Positions 1-8,474 of a stretch of 64,000 nt of DNA are shown piece by piece. The notes beneath the pieces are model-generated. The model ran no database searches. It was not told the origin of the DNA and saw only the letters and a list, made by a program, of their open reading frames with translations. The stretch comes from Haliscomenobacteraceae bacterium (lineage in GTDB: Bacteria > Bacteroidota > Bacteroidia > Chitinophagales > Saprospiraceae). Every line of letters begins with the position of its first letter. The first letter of the stretch is position 1. A program made the translations under genes and the position numbers. Location of the stretch: positions 17,584 to 81,583 of the forward strand of contig CANMVX010000016.1 in the NCBI GenBank assembly GCA_947501115.1. The letters are read 5' to 3'.

Positions 1-717
1 ATAACTAGAGGTTCGGCGCAAATTATCATACCATTTTTTTCAAGTGTTTATCTTATTTACTATCCGTTAGAACTGATCAAATTCCAAATCAGCATTAAAT
101 TCAAGAAAATAATAACATTGGTTAGTTATTTTACTAACTAATGTTTTATAGAGGTTTTTAGTGAAAAATTTGAAACGATTCAATATCCACCTACTTCGGA
201 GATATTAGTAATAAATTTGTTCTTTTGCATATTTAATACCCTCATAATTAGTTGATTATTAACTTTATATTAATCCCGAAACTTTAGCAAATATAAAGAA
301 GAATGTTGCATGTTAATGGCTGAATTTGATGCGGACGGGTAAATAATTCCTACTGATTTGAACAGATAAAGACGGAAATGAATAAGGTAAAGATGGTATA
401 GGTTTAAGTACATTATCGACATAAAAGAGCGAAAATATCGCCTAACTTACCCTGAAAAGCTATGTATCTATAATTTCAGAGCAAATTATCCTACTATTTT
501 TTTACACAATAAACATTTGTAGTGGTTTTTATTAAAATAACTATATGTTCTTTTGAAGAACTCATAACGTAGTGTTTATTCTCAAAATACTAATTTCGTA
601 TCAACCTTTCCAATGAACAAATTATTAGCAACTACAAAGCCGTAATTAGGTAACGCATATTAAAGCGGCGAACTAATATTTGAAAATAATCTTATGAAAT
701 AATTATAAATCAGTAGG
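1..717. other. Gene-free stretch with decayed repeats
   Basis: I see no convincing gene here. The stretch is very AT-rich and holds remnants of repeats. Bases 91-171 resemble 1692-1772: both contain AGCATTAA, then TTCAAGAAAATAATAAC, then a TATTTTACT block. Bases 19-56 resemble 482-520, sharing GCAAATTATC followed by a run of T. Read on the minus strand, the 91-171 copy gives a short peptide containing CYYFLEFNADLEF that ends in a stop. It resembles the end of a type IX secretion sorting tail, so this may be the fossil of a lost secreted-protein gene. Confidence 0.5.
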
Positions 718-1428
718 TTATTTTATTGGCTTTATAAATATCATGCAGTGTTGCCAGGGAAGATTTTTAATATTTTTTTCGAAGACGAAACCTGCTGCCT
801 TGAGTTCTTTAATAGATTGTGCCTCACTCATTTTATGGATGTCTTTGATAGGCACTTCGGCATCCTCAGACCTAAATTCCACGAGTACTAATTTGCCTCC
901 GGGCTTTAATGCTTTCAGCATTGAAATACCCATTTCATAAGGGTAAGAAAACTCATGATAACCATCTACCAATAAAACGAGATCTACTGTGTTTTCAGGC
1001 AAAGAGACACTCGTTTCTTTACTAAGTACAGGCACAATTCCCGACAGTTTTTCTTGTTTAATCCTTTTGTTCAGGTAGGCAATCATTTCCGGTTCCACAT
1101 CTACGGCATATACTTTACCATTTCCCACTTTTTTTGACAGCAAGGCGCTGTGGTAACCACTTCCTGCACCAATGTCTGCAATAATCATCCCAGGTTTTAC
1201 ATCAAGGTTCTTCAATAATTGAGATGTATTTTCCTCCATTTCCCTTTCCTGTCTTTCAAGCCAATCTATACCAAAATGGCTCATCACGTGGGCAATTTGT
1301 CGGCCCATGTACCATTTATTGATGCCATTTGGGTCGCCACCTTTGATAGTATATCGCCCTTGAGCAGAAGCACCGACCGTGAGGAGGAAAGCAATAAAAA
1401 ATAGTGAAATAGATATTGATTTTTGCAT
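718..1428 (-). CDS. Exported class I SAM-dependent methyltransferase-like protein
   Basis: This 236-residue protein has a clear signal peptide (residues 1-23, ending GASAQ) followed by a Rossmann-fold methyltransferase core. Motif I is DIGAGSG at residues 85-91. An acidic residue in the YAVDVEPEM strand would bind the SAM ribose, and later strands match motifs IV-VI of class I enzymes. The region before the core (residues 30-75) is helical and charged. The substrate cannot be read from sequence. Export is odd because SAM is not expected in the periplasm, yet signal-bearing proteins of this kind are known in Bacteroidota. The gene stands alone, with long non-coding spacers on both sides. The fold is firm; activity and location are inferred. 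Confidence 0.8.
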   Translation of the reverse strand: MQKSISISLFFIAFLLTVGASAQGRYTIKGGDPNGINKWYMGRQIAHVMSHFGIDWLERQEREMEENTSQLLKNLDVKPGMIIADIGAGSGYHSALLSKKVGNGKVYAVDVEPEMIAYLNKRIKQEKLSGIVPVLSKETSVSLPENTVDLVLLVDGYHEFSYPYEMGISMLKALKPGGKLVLVEFRSEDAEVPIKDIHKMSEAQSIKELKAAGFVFEKNIKNLPWQHCMIFIKPIK

Positions 1429-1959
1429 GGTTGACCTATTGGTATATTTAAGGGAGTAACATTAAATAAGACGCAAAAGAGTGGTCATTGGTTCTCAATT
1501 TTCCCGCATTTTTTCCTCTTTTATGGTGGAACAAAATAGGCAACGTTTTTATTTTGCTAAGTTAACCATTCGGCATAAATTTTTTTCATCAAGGTCCGTC
1601 ATCTGTATAACGGATTTGGAATGGCATGTTTAACTTACTAAAGTTTCCAAGCAATTTTATTTATCCATTTGATCTGAGATACTTCCCGACTAGCATTAAT
1701 TTCAAGAAAATAATAACCATGTGGAGCTATTTTACTCAATGATGTTTTTTATAGGTTTTTAATAAAATATTTGTTTTGTTGCCTTATTAAATAATTTGGA
1801 TGTTTGCTTTTAACTCACTCAAAACTAACGAGGTATATTAAAAAATGCAATTTATTTATAATTTTATATGCCTGATTATCAGATTTTAACGATCCGTTGG
1901 ATCTGAGATATATATCTTCTTCAGTACTATTTTTTTTCGTAGATGGAAGAACATCTGGA
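1429..1959. other. Intergenic stretch with second decayed repeat copy
   Basis: No gene is supported. Bases 1692-1772 are a diverged copy of 91-171. On the minus strand this copy reads through SLSKIAPHGYYFLEINAS and about 20 further residues before a stop. That looks like the last strands of a T9SS type A sorting domain, without any upstream gene. A third partial echo (GGATCTGAGATA) lies near 1899. I read these as fossils of a duplicated secreted-protein gene. Confidence 0.45.
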
Positions 1960-3024
1960 TCAAAAAATATTTTTTTTGAGTTGAGTAGTAACACCTATGT
2001 GGGTTAAACCACCGCCCAGATGATAGATTGATCGGCCGAAATCAAAAGAAAAGCGTTTTATTTTAAGGCCAAATCCAAAGGAAAAGCCATTTAAACCACC
2101 AACGCCAACAGTACCAAATTCCATTCTACTTCTATGATTGTAAGCCATTCTTAATTTGAAATTTTCATTTGCGCCCACAATTAGTTCTCCATTGAGAATA
2201 ATATGCCTGAATAAATTATCAACAAAGATGGCAAGCTGAGCCGGTTCCGCTAATTCCTCTCCAATAATAAGCCTAGCTGATTCATTATCTGGATTGTAAT
2301 ATCTTACGTTCCAACGATTCAGATTGTTATAAAGAAGCGTAAACCGAAAGGGTAAATAGCGTAATTTTTTTGATATAGCTATTTGTAAATCACTAGGTAA
2401 GGGTTCCTTGCTGTTACCTGAAAAATATGGATTAAGTTGTACCCCAGCATTTCTATATACAATTCCAATAGTAGTAAGCTTTGAAGAATCCGTGTAAAAT
2501 AAGCCGGCATCTAAAACCAGCGCGGAAGAAACAAATTCACCTAAGGAAGATTGAGCGAAAGACAGGGTAGAACCAATTTGAAGTCTGTCATCAATGGAAT
2601 GGGCGACTCCGACGGACATTCTATTTTCATTTGCTTTGAATGTTCCGTTTGTCTGAAAATACTCGTCAGTTCGGGGCATTTCACCGTACTGAATAAAATG
2701 AAGACCAAGATGTAACCATGTTTTGTTATCAGCTATAGTAAACGCATACGCAGCATTTCCACTTTGTATATTTCCGGGTAAAAAAAAATGATTTAACCCA
2801 AGTTTCCCTGTCATATACTGATTTAAAACAGCTGGATTACCACCAATCAAATTAATATCACTATCAGACACCGAAATCTGGGTTCCACCTAGTCCTGTTA
2901 ATCTTGCAGAGGACGGGGAGCTTAAAAAACTGAAAACTGATTTCCCCCCCGGAAATTGGCCGTATGCGTTATAGCATATACTCAAGCAGAAGAGGAACAT
3001 TAGCATCAAATTTTTATAATGCAT
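1960..3024 (-). CDS. porQ: Type IX secretion system protein PorQ
   Basis: This is a PorQ-family outer-membrane beta-barrel protein. In other Bacteroidota, PorQ belongs to the T9SS attachment complex that processes and anchors cargo at the cell surface. Typical features are the N-terminal block SVFSFLSSPSSARLTGLGG, the GGNPAVLN motif, and alternating amphipathic strands to the C-terminus. I choose the ATG at 3024, which gives the signal peptide MHYKNLMLMFLFCLSICYNAYGQ-like leader without the charged 35-residue extension of the longest frame (start 3129). A minus-strand -7 element, TATCTTTG, at 3112-3105 lies inside that extension and excludes the upstream start. ATG 3063 is the alternative. 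Sorting tails elsewhere in the window fit a working T9SS. Confidence 0.85.
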   Translation of the reverse strand: MHYKNLMLMFLFCLSICYNAYGQFPGGKSVFSFLSSPSSARLTGLGGTQISVSDSDINLIGGNPAVLNQYMTGKLGLNHFFLPGNIQSGNAAYAFTIADNKTWLHLGLHFIQYGEMPRTDEYFQTNGTFKANENRMSVGVAHSIDDRLQIGSTLSFAQSSLGEFVSSALVLDAGLFYTDSSKLTTIGIVYRNAGVQLNPYFSGNSKEPLPSDLQIAISKKLRYLPFRFTLLYNNLNRWNVRYYNPDNESARLIIGEELAEPAQLAIFVDNLFRHIILNGELIVGANENFKLRMAYNHRSRMEFGTVGVGGLNGFSFGFGLKIKRFSFDFGRSIYHLGGGLTHIGVTTQLKKNIF

Positions 3025-3104
3025 ATTCTTATAAATCAATAAGTTAAAACTTTCATTTTTCATAATGTCTTGTTTTTGTCTTAGAAATTTATTGATTTTA
3101 TTTT

Positions 3105-3112
3105 CAAAGATA
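3105..3112 (-). promoter_or_regulatory. Putative -7 element upstream of porQ
   Basis: The minus strand reads TATCTTTG, matching the Bacteroidota -7 consensus TAnnTTTG. A GTTG, one base off the -33 TTTG, lies 21 bases further upstream. Transcription would start near 3099, so translation must begin at 3063 or 3024. Confidence 0.45.
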
Positions 3113-3129
3113 GATAATCTCCCCCTCAA

Positions 3130-3830
3130 AACTCAACCCATATTTTTTAAAAAATTTATACAGCCGCAGTAAAGTAAAACCATAAATAAATCCTACTTTA
3201 TAAGTTGTGAATTTGTGTTGCACCATAGCAACCAGTTTTTTTGCTGATGTAAAAAAATAAACAATCAATCGTGCGAATAGAATGCCTAATTTCAGGAATT
3301 TATAATTGGTGCATTTAATTGAAAAACCTAATAAAACCTGCCACTTAGACCAGATTTATAACATGTTTGCGTGTACCATAACCACTACCTATTTGACGGA
3401 AAACGTAGCCAGTACTTTGTTTCCATAAATTTCCTAAAAAGAAGGGATAGTGCATCCCGGGAAATGGTGAAATAATTCATGTCCAGTAACATCCAATGGT
3501 AGATTACCTTTTAAAAGATAATTTCTGTGGTATCTACTAACATTCCGGATATGAAATAAACAAACTGGATTATGGTAAATAAAATTATCCTTTAGAGGAA
3601 ATAAGAGCTGAGCAAAATGATTTAACCTTATTAATTTGGCTACTAATTCAAATTATTTTTTAAACCTGGTACATAAATTCCTTCGAAAAAGTAAAAAGGA
3701 AAATATACCATGAATATCTCAGAACTCTCATCTGGAATTCCTATTTTTGTGATAGGAGACATGGGATTCAAGGTTTTTAAGGATCAGAAACCATCTAAGA
3801 AACTATGACAGTGCTAAAATAGGTTATAGG
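3130..3830. other. Gene-poor spacer before hicA
   Basis: There is no recognisable gene in these 700 bases. One small plus-strand frame, 3710-3808 (32 codons, ATG to TGA, peptide beginning MNISELSSGIPIF), has a weak AAGGA nearby. It matches nothing I know, so I do not call it a gene. The rest is AT-rich with stops in all frames. Confidence 0.4.
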
Positions 3831-4091
3831 TTGAGTAAATTTGACAAAATAATTCAAAAAATTCTGAACGGTCTTTCTGATCAGAACATCGACTTTCCGG
3901 AATTTCTGAACATGATAATAAATCTTGGTTTTGAGTTGAGACAAAAGGGAAGTCATCATATTTTGACTAAAGATGGGATTGAAGAGATAATTAACATACA
4001 ACCTAAAAATGGTAAAGCAAAGTCTTATCAAGTTAAGCAGGTTAGGGAAATCATTATTAAATACAAATTAAATTCAGCCATAGATGGATAA
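3831..4091 (+). CDS. hicA: HicA-type toxin (mRNA interferase)
   Basis: This 86-residue protein matches the HicA/YcfA toxin family, small dsRBD-like RNases that cleave mRNA when not neutralised by HicB. The signature is the glycine-serine-histidine strand LRQKGSHHIL, where the histidine is the expected catalytic residue, followed by INIQPKNGKAKSYQVKQVREII. The N-terminal MSKFDKIIQKIL helix is typical of the longer Bacteroidota version. The start is TTG at 3831; the only in-frame ATG comes after this conserved helix. The stop overlaps the start of the HicB partner by 8 bases, so the two are translationally coupled. Toxin-first order is usual for HicAB. Confidence 0.88.
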   Translation: MSKFDKIIQKILNGLSDQNIDFPEFLNMIINLGFELRQKGSHHILTKDGIEEIINIQPKNGKAKSYQVKQVREIIIKYKLNSAIDG

Positions 4092-4302
4092 TATAATAAA
4101 GTTTGAATTAATTATTTTTTGGAGCGAATCTGATGATTCATTCATAGTCGAGGTTCCTGAACTTGCAGGATGTAAAGCAGATGGTGAAACTTATGAAGAA
4201 GCCATTGCAAATGCAAAGATGGTTATTAATGATTGGATAGAAACAGCTATAAAAATGGGTAGGGAAGTCCCTAAACCCAAAGGAAAACTAATGTACGCTT
4301 AA
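4084..4302 (+). CDS. hicB: HicB-like antitoxin
   Basis: This 72-residue protein is the partial RNase-H-fold half of HicB, which binds and blocks HicA. Conserved features are the DDSFIVEVPELAGCKADGET strand-turn segment and the EEAIANAKMVINDWIETAIK helix. It has no C-terminal ribbon-helix-helix or HTH DNA-binding domain, so it may not regulate its own promoter. Any autoregulation would need another protein, possibly the DUF3024 product that follows. It overlaps hicA by 8 bases. Confidence 0.9.
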   Translation: MDNIIKFELIIFWSESDDSFIVEVPELAGCKADGETYEEAIANAKMVINDWIETAIKMGREVPKPKGKLMYA

Positions 4303-4322
4303 ATGTTCACGAAGCCATAACA

Positions 4323-4763
4323 ATGGCTACCAAACGCACGACTGCTATTGTCGTCACATCGGATAGCCAAAATGTTAGTTTCAATGGTCAATCAATAAAG
4401 GATAAGTTAAATCAAATGGCATTAGACATATCAAAATCAGTAGAAATTATCGAGATAATGGAAAATTATATTGAATCGATAAGACCCGAACCAGCAATAC
4501 GGAAAAAAATTGATATTAATTACGAAATAATTGATCAAAGCATAATTATTAATGAAGTCAGACCTGCATGGAATAATCCAAAAGAAATTTTATATCATGG
4601 TTATGCCAAAGCAACATACTTACACAACAAAAATGTTTGGAAAATATATTGGAAGCGTGCGAATCTAAAATGGAGCTCTTATAAACCAAATCCAACAGTA
4701 AATTTACTAAGCGACTTTTTGAAAATAGTAGATGAAAACGAACATGCTTGCTTCAAAGGCTGA
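4323..4763 (+). CDS. DUF3024 domain protein
   Basis: This 146-residue protein has a C-terminal half (about residues 45-140) matching DUF3024. Diagnostic blocks are NEVRPAWNNPKEI, AKATYLHNKNVWKIYWKRANLKWSSY and a short tail helix. The first 40 residues are poorly conserved, and ATG 4416 (MALDISKSVEIIE) could be the true start. DUF3024 has no known activity; its many aromatic and basic residues would suit nucleic-acid contact, but that is a guess. It starts 20 bases after hicB on the same strand, so it may be co-transcribed with the toxin-antitoxin pair. Confidence 0.75.
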   Translation: MATKRTTAIVVTSDSQNVSFNGQSIKDKLNQMALDISKSVEIIEIMENYIESIRPEPAIRKKIDINYEIIDQSIIINEVRPAWNNPKEILYHGYAKATYLHNKNVWKIYWKRANLKWSSYKPNPTVNLLSDFLKIVDENEHACFKG

Positions 4764-5385
4764 TTAAAATACCGCCAGCACCTAACAGGCTCATGATTGA
4801 AGACCATTACCTGCAAGTTGGATAATCCGGTTGCCATTGCGCCACCCACTTAGGTGATATAATGCTAGTGTTTAGGGTGATATAGTGCAACTATTAAGTG
4901 CTATTAAGTTGAAAATGCTTTTGTAACATTGGTGGATCCGTTCCGGTCGCTATTGTGCCAATAATGGATTTAGTTTCTCAATAGAATATTTATTTAGTTT
5001 GGGAGAGTAAAACCCTTAGAGGAATTTTTTCAACATTGAATGATATGCCCCAAATATCTATCATATTTAATCTATTTGTATGATTTGTTGAATTTTGGCT
5101 TTTAACTTAGATTCAATATTAAAAATTTATGAAGTATAGGAGGTTTCTTAATTTACCTTTTTTCTTCAGATTAGGATATAAATAATTCCAAATTATTAAT
5201 CCCAAATTCATGATCAAAATTTAGATACCATTTGCCCAAAACTTTTAATTGCATGTATTTACTTGGTTATGGTGCTAAACCTTTTAAAATCTTTTTTCAA
5301 TCTTTTCAACTTTTTTATTTACAAAATATTGATAATCAAAATACAAAAAAAAATATACCCAAGCAGAAGAGAAAGAGTACATTTT
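4764..5385. other. Gene-free spacer
   Basis: No gene is supported. A plus-strand frame across 5232-5558 is low-complexity (many Phe, Lys, Ile), begins in noncoding sequence and runs antisense into the MORN lipoprotein gene, so I discard it. GTGATATARTGC occurs twice, near 4853 and 4881, with AATTAAG-like repeats after it. No function is evident. Confidence 0.4.
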
Positions 5386-5973
5386 TCATTTTGTGGACTG
5401 GTTTTCTTTCCATTGTGTACGGCAAATACCACCGGAACAAATCATTTTTTTTACTAATTTACCCTCTTCATTATAAAATAATAAAGGACCGTCTTCGGTA
5501 TTTCCATTTTTATAATTTCCAGAAACACTTAGCTGCCCGGAGGGAAAAAACTCTTTGAAAGGGCCATTTTCTTTATTTTTTGAAAAGGTTACCTCCTCAA
5601 TCAAAAATCCCCGCTCATCATACTTATACCAGAGCCCAACCATTTCATCATTGATGTATTGACCTTTTAATTTTATCTTATTTTTCAAAAAAAAGCTTCG
5701 GTAGGCACCATTAAACTGTCCATTTTCATGCGTTTCCAAGACCGCCGTATCTTTTGAACCAGGAAAAAATAAGATTCTTTCCCCATGGAGTAAAGAATCT
5801 TTTAATGAGTAAATCTCTTGTGGCAATCCATTTTTATCTTTTATCACCACTTGTTTCCCGTCAGCCTTGGTACCCTCTATTTTATGGCAGCCTGTTGTTA
5901 AGAGTACCAAAATAAAAAGTACCTTGTAAAGTTTAGTGGTTAATGATTTAAAAGATAAGTTATGCAGAAACAT
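5386..5973 (-). CDS. MORN/YwqK-like repeat lipoprotein
   Basis: This 195-residue protein carries a lipoprotein signal (LVLLTTGC, lipidated Cys29). It then has about five MORN-like or YwqK-like repeats of the form G-x-W/Y-x-x-Y/F-x-x-x-G-x-L, visible at GAYRSFFLKNKIKLKGQY, GLWYKYDERGFL, GPFKEFFPSGQL and DGPLLFYNEEGKL. Proteins of this kind are annotated as 'YwqK family antitoxin' by homology only. In Bacteroidota they are usually free-standing envelope lipoproteins of unknown role. It is the last gene of a minus-strand run, 17 bases after ugd. A CSGGIC pair near the C-terminus might form a disulfide. Confidence 0.7.
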   Translation of the reverse strand: MFLHNLSFKSLTTKLYKVLFILVLLTTGCHKIEGTKADGKQVVIKDKNGLPQEIYSLKDSLLHGERILFFPGSKDTAVLETHENGQFNGAYRSFFLKNKIKLKGQYINDEMVGLWYKYDERGFLIEEVTFSKNKENGPFKEFFPSGQLSVSGNYKNGNTEDGPLLFYNEEGKLVKKMICSGGICRTQWKENQSTK

Positions 5974-5990
5974 AGGAAAAATGTAATGAT

Positions 5991-7304
5991 TTAGGAAATA
6001 ACCGATCTTCCCATACTTTCATAGTAGAATCCCTCCTCAGTCATCTGGTCTAAATCGTATAAATTCCGACCGTCAAATATGTGAGGTTGACGCATTAACT
6101 GTTTCATTATTTTAAATCCAGGTGCTCTAAACTGACTCCATTCTGTGACAATAGCGAGAGCGTCAGCTTCAATCAGCGCTTCGTAAGGTTCATTAACATA
6201 AATAATACGATCTCCGAGTGTTTTTTGAACATTAGGCATAGCCTCAGGATCAAAAGCTTTAACCGTTGCGCCGGCTTCCAGCAATTTTTCAATGATAAAC
6301 AAGGCGGGAGCCTCCCTAATATCATCGGTATTAGGTTTGAAGGCCAGGCCCCAAATGGCAATATTCAAGCCTTTAAGATTACCATTAAAACGATTAATTA
6401 TTTTATTTGCAAGTATTATTCTTTGATTATCATTCACTTGCATGACAGAAGAAAGGATGTGGAAAGGATAATTGTTATCATTTGCTGTTTTTGCCAACGC
6501 TTGAACATCCTTTGGGAAACAACTGCCGCCATAACCGACCCCTGGAAAAAGAAAACGTTTTCCAATTCTTGAATCTGAACCCATGCCCTTCCTTACCATG
6601 TCAACATCGGCGCCTAAGATTTCACAAAGGTTAGATATTTCATTCATAAAAGAGATACGCGTTGCTAAATAAGCATTTGCAGCATATTTGGTCATCTCCG
6701 CAGATCTTACATCCATAAAGAAAATAGGGTTTCCCTGACGGACAAAAGGTTCGTAAATCTGTCGCATTAATTTTTGAGCTCTTGCGGAACTTGTTCCGAT
6801 GACTACCCTATCAGGTTTTAAAAAATCATCGACGGCAACTCCTTCCCTTAAAAATTCTGGATTTGAAACGACATCAAATAGATTTTTCGATAAATTTTGT
6901 TCCAATATAGCTGAAACTTTTTCAGCGGTTCCAACGGGCACGGTACTTTTATCAACAATGACTTTATAGTCAACAATGATTTCAGATAAATCTTTAGCTA
7001 CTTTTAGGATGTAGGATAAATCTGCAGATCCGTCCGCTCCAGGCGGTGTTGGCAAGGCTAAAAAAATAATTGCCGCATCTTTTATGGCCTCTGGAAGATT
7101 TGTCGTAAACGAAAGCCTGCCTTGTTTAGTGTTCCTTTCAAAAATTATATCCAGGCCAGGTTCATAAATTGGTACTTCCCCTTTTTTTAATCTTTCCACT
7201 TTATTTGCATCAATATCGACACAAATGACATGATTGCCAGTTTCGGCAAAACAAGCACCGGTTACTAAACCAACATAACCAGTACCAACAACAGCTATTT
7301 GCAT
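5991..7304 (-). CDS. ugd: UDP-glucose 6-dehydrogenase
   Basis: This enzyme oxidises UDP-glucose to UDP-glucuronate in two NAD-dependent steps, supplying precursors for surface polysaccharide. All three domains are present in its 437 residues: the N-terminal NAD domain with GTGYVG at residues 7-12, the central helical domain, and the C-terminal UDP-binding domain with the AIWGLAFKPNTDD motif. The catalytic cysteine is Cys262 in GYGGSCFPKD. Length and motifs are fully standard. It lies in a packed minus-strand run, 9 bases from the lipoprotein dehydrogenase gene upstream and 17 from the MORN gene downstream. No glycosyltransferases are nearby, so the polymer served is unknown. Confidence 0.96.
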   Translation of the reverse strand: MQIAVVGTGYVGLVTGACFAETGNHVICVDIDANKVERLKKGEVPIYEPGLDIIFERNTKQGRLSFTTNLPEAIKDAAIIFLALPTPPGADGSADLSYILKVAKDLSEIIVDYKVIVDKSTVPVGTAEKVSAILEQNLSKNLFDVVSNPEFLREGVAVDDFLKPDRVVIGTSSARAQKLMRQIYEPFVRQGNPIFFMDVRSAEMTKYAANAYLATRISFMNEISNLCEILGADVDMVRKGMGSDSRIGKRFLFPGVGYGGSCFPKDVQALAKTANDNNYPFHILSSVMQVNDNQRIILANKIINRFNGNLKGLNIAIWGLAFKPNTDDIREAPALFIIEKLLEAGATVKAFDPEAMPNVQKTLGDRIIYVNEPYEALIEADALAIVTEWSQFRAPGFKIMKQLMRQPHIFDGRNLYDLDQMTEEGFYYESMGRSVIS

Positions 7305-7313
7305 AAAAATGAT

Positions 7314-8459
7314 TTAATTTGAGTAATATATTCTATAAATAACATCGGCATAATCGTCAGAAACTAGCACTGAGCCATCGGGCAATAGTTCCAGGTCAAC
7401 GGGACGTCCTGTAACGTCGTCATTTTTAGGATTTAACCAACCGGTAGCGAATGGTTTATAGCTGATAGCCTTTTGATTTTCATCCAGTGTCACAAGAGAT
7501 AATTGATAACCCGACTTTTTAGTCCTATTCCAGGAGCCGTGTTCAGCGATGAGTATTTGATTTTTATAGCTGGCAGGAAAATTATTTCCTGTATAAAATT
7601 CGATACCAAGGGGAGCCACATGAGCACCAAGTTTTTGAGCTGGTTTCACAAAATTATCACAGGGAAATTTTTTACCAAACTCAGGGTCAGGTATATCTCC
7701 CTGGTGGCAATAAGGATAGCCGAAATGTAAATTATCTTTTTCAGCTCTATTTAGTTCACAAGCAGGGATATCATCACCTAGCATATCTCTGCCATTATCT
7801 GTGAACCAAAGCTCTTTTGAAGTAGGGTGCCAATTGAATCCCACCGTATTTCTAATACCGGAATGAACTATTTCCATATTGGTTCCATCGGGATCCATTC
7901 TCGTGATAGAATTAAAAATTTTATCTTCTGATTCACAGATATTACAAGGTGCTCCAACGGGAACATATAACTTTCCGTCTGGACCGAAAGCGATATATTT
8001 CCAACCATGATGTTTTTCTGTTGGGAATTTATCATATATGACTTCTGGTTCCCCCGGGTTATCCAGGTTTTGTTCAATATTTTTAAATCGTAAAATCCTG
8101 TTTACCTCTGCTACGTATAAATCACCATTTCTAATGGCCACACCATTAGGCATATTCAGTTTAGAAGCAATCAAGTACTGTTTTTCTGCCTTATAATCGC
8201 CGTTTTTGTCAACCAACGCATATACATTCCCTTTATCTCTTGTACCGACAAATAATACACCTGAGGGGGAAAGGGCCATAGACCGGGCATTTACTACATT
8301 TTCAGCATAAATTTCGATGTTAAAACCATCGGGAAGTTTGATGGTAGAAACATCAATTTTTCCGCTAAATATTTTTGGCATGGGAGGATTTATTTTCCCA
8401 CAGTAGAGGAAAAGTAACATCGGCAACACCATCAATGAACTAAAAAGTGGCTTTTTCAT
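7314..8459 (-). CDS. Sorbosone/glucose dehydrogenase-like beta-propeller lipoprotein
   Basis: This 381-residue lipoprotein (lipobox LFLYCG, Cys20) has the six-bladed propeller fold of PQQ-dependent soluble aldose and L-sorbosone dehydrogenases. Supporting blocks are LPDGFNIEIYAENV, GVLFVGTRDKGNVYAL, the active-site-like stretch RNTVGFNWHPTSKELWFTDNGRD, APLGIEFYTG, IAEHGSWNR and the final DVTGRPVDLELLPDGSVLVSDD. Family members oxidise sugars or aldehydes in the periplasm with PQQ, but many Bacteroidota homologues have no proven cofactor or substrate. No PQQ synthesis genes are in view. It sits 9 bases upstream of ugd in the same run. Confidence 0.85.
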   Translation of the reverse strand: MKKPLFSSLMVLPMLLFLYCGKINPPMPKIFSGKIDVSTIKLPDGFNIEIYAENVVNARSMALSPSGVLFVGTRDKGNVYALVDKNGDYKAEKQYLIASKLNMPNGVAIRNGDLYVAEVNRILRFKNIEQNLDNPGEPEVIYDKFPTEKHHGWKYIAFGPDGKLYVPVGAPCNICESEDKIFNSITRMDPDGTNMEIVHSGIRNTVGFNWHPTSKELWFTDNGRDMLGDDIPACELNRAEKDNLHFGYPYCHQGDIPDPEFGKKFPCDNFVKPAQKLGAHVAPLGIEFYTGNNFPASYKNQILIAEHGSWNRTKKSGYQLSLVTLDENQKAISYKPFATGWLNPKNDDVTGRPVDLELLPDGSVLVSDDYADVIYRIYYSN

Positions 8460-8474
8460 TTTTGAATTTTTTAA

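Noticed and set aside
3710..3808. 32-codon frame before hicA
   Set aside because: Clean start and stop but no family match; too short to separate from chance in AT-rich DNA.
4840..4925. Short GTGATATARTGC and ATTAAGT repeats as CRISPR-like array
   Set aside because: Only two imperfect copies, no regular spacers and no cas genes.
5232..5558. 108-codon plus-strand frame
   Set aside because: Low-complexity composition, no family resemblance, and overlap in antisense with the MORN lipoprotein gene; judged chance.
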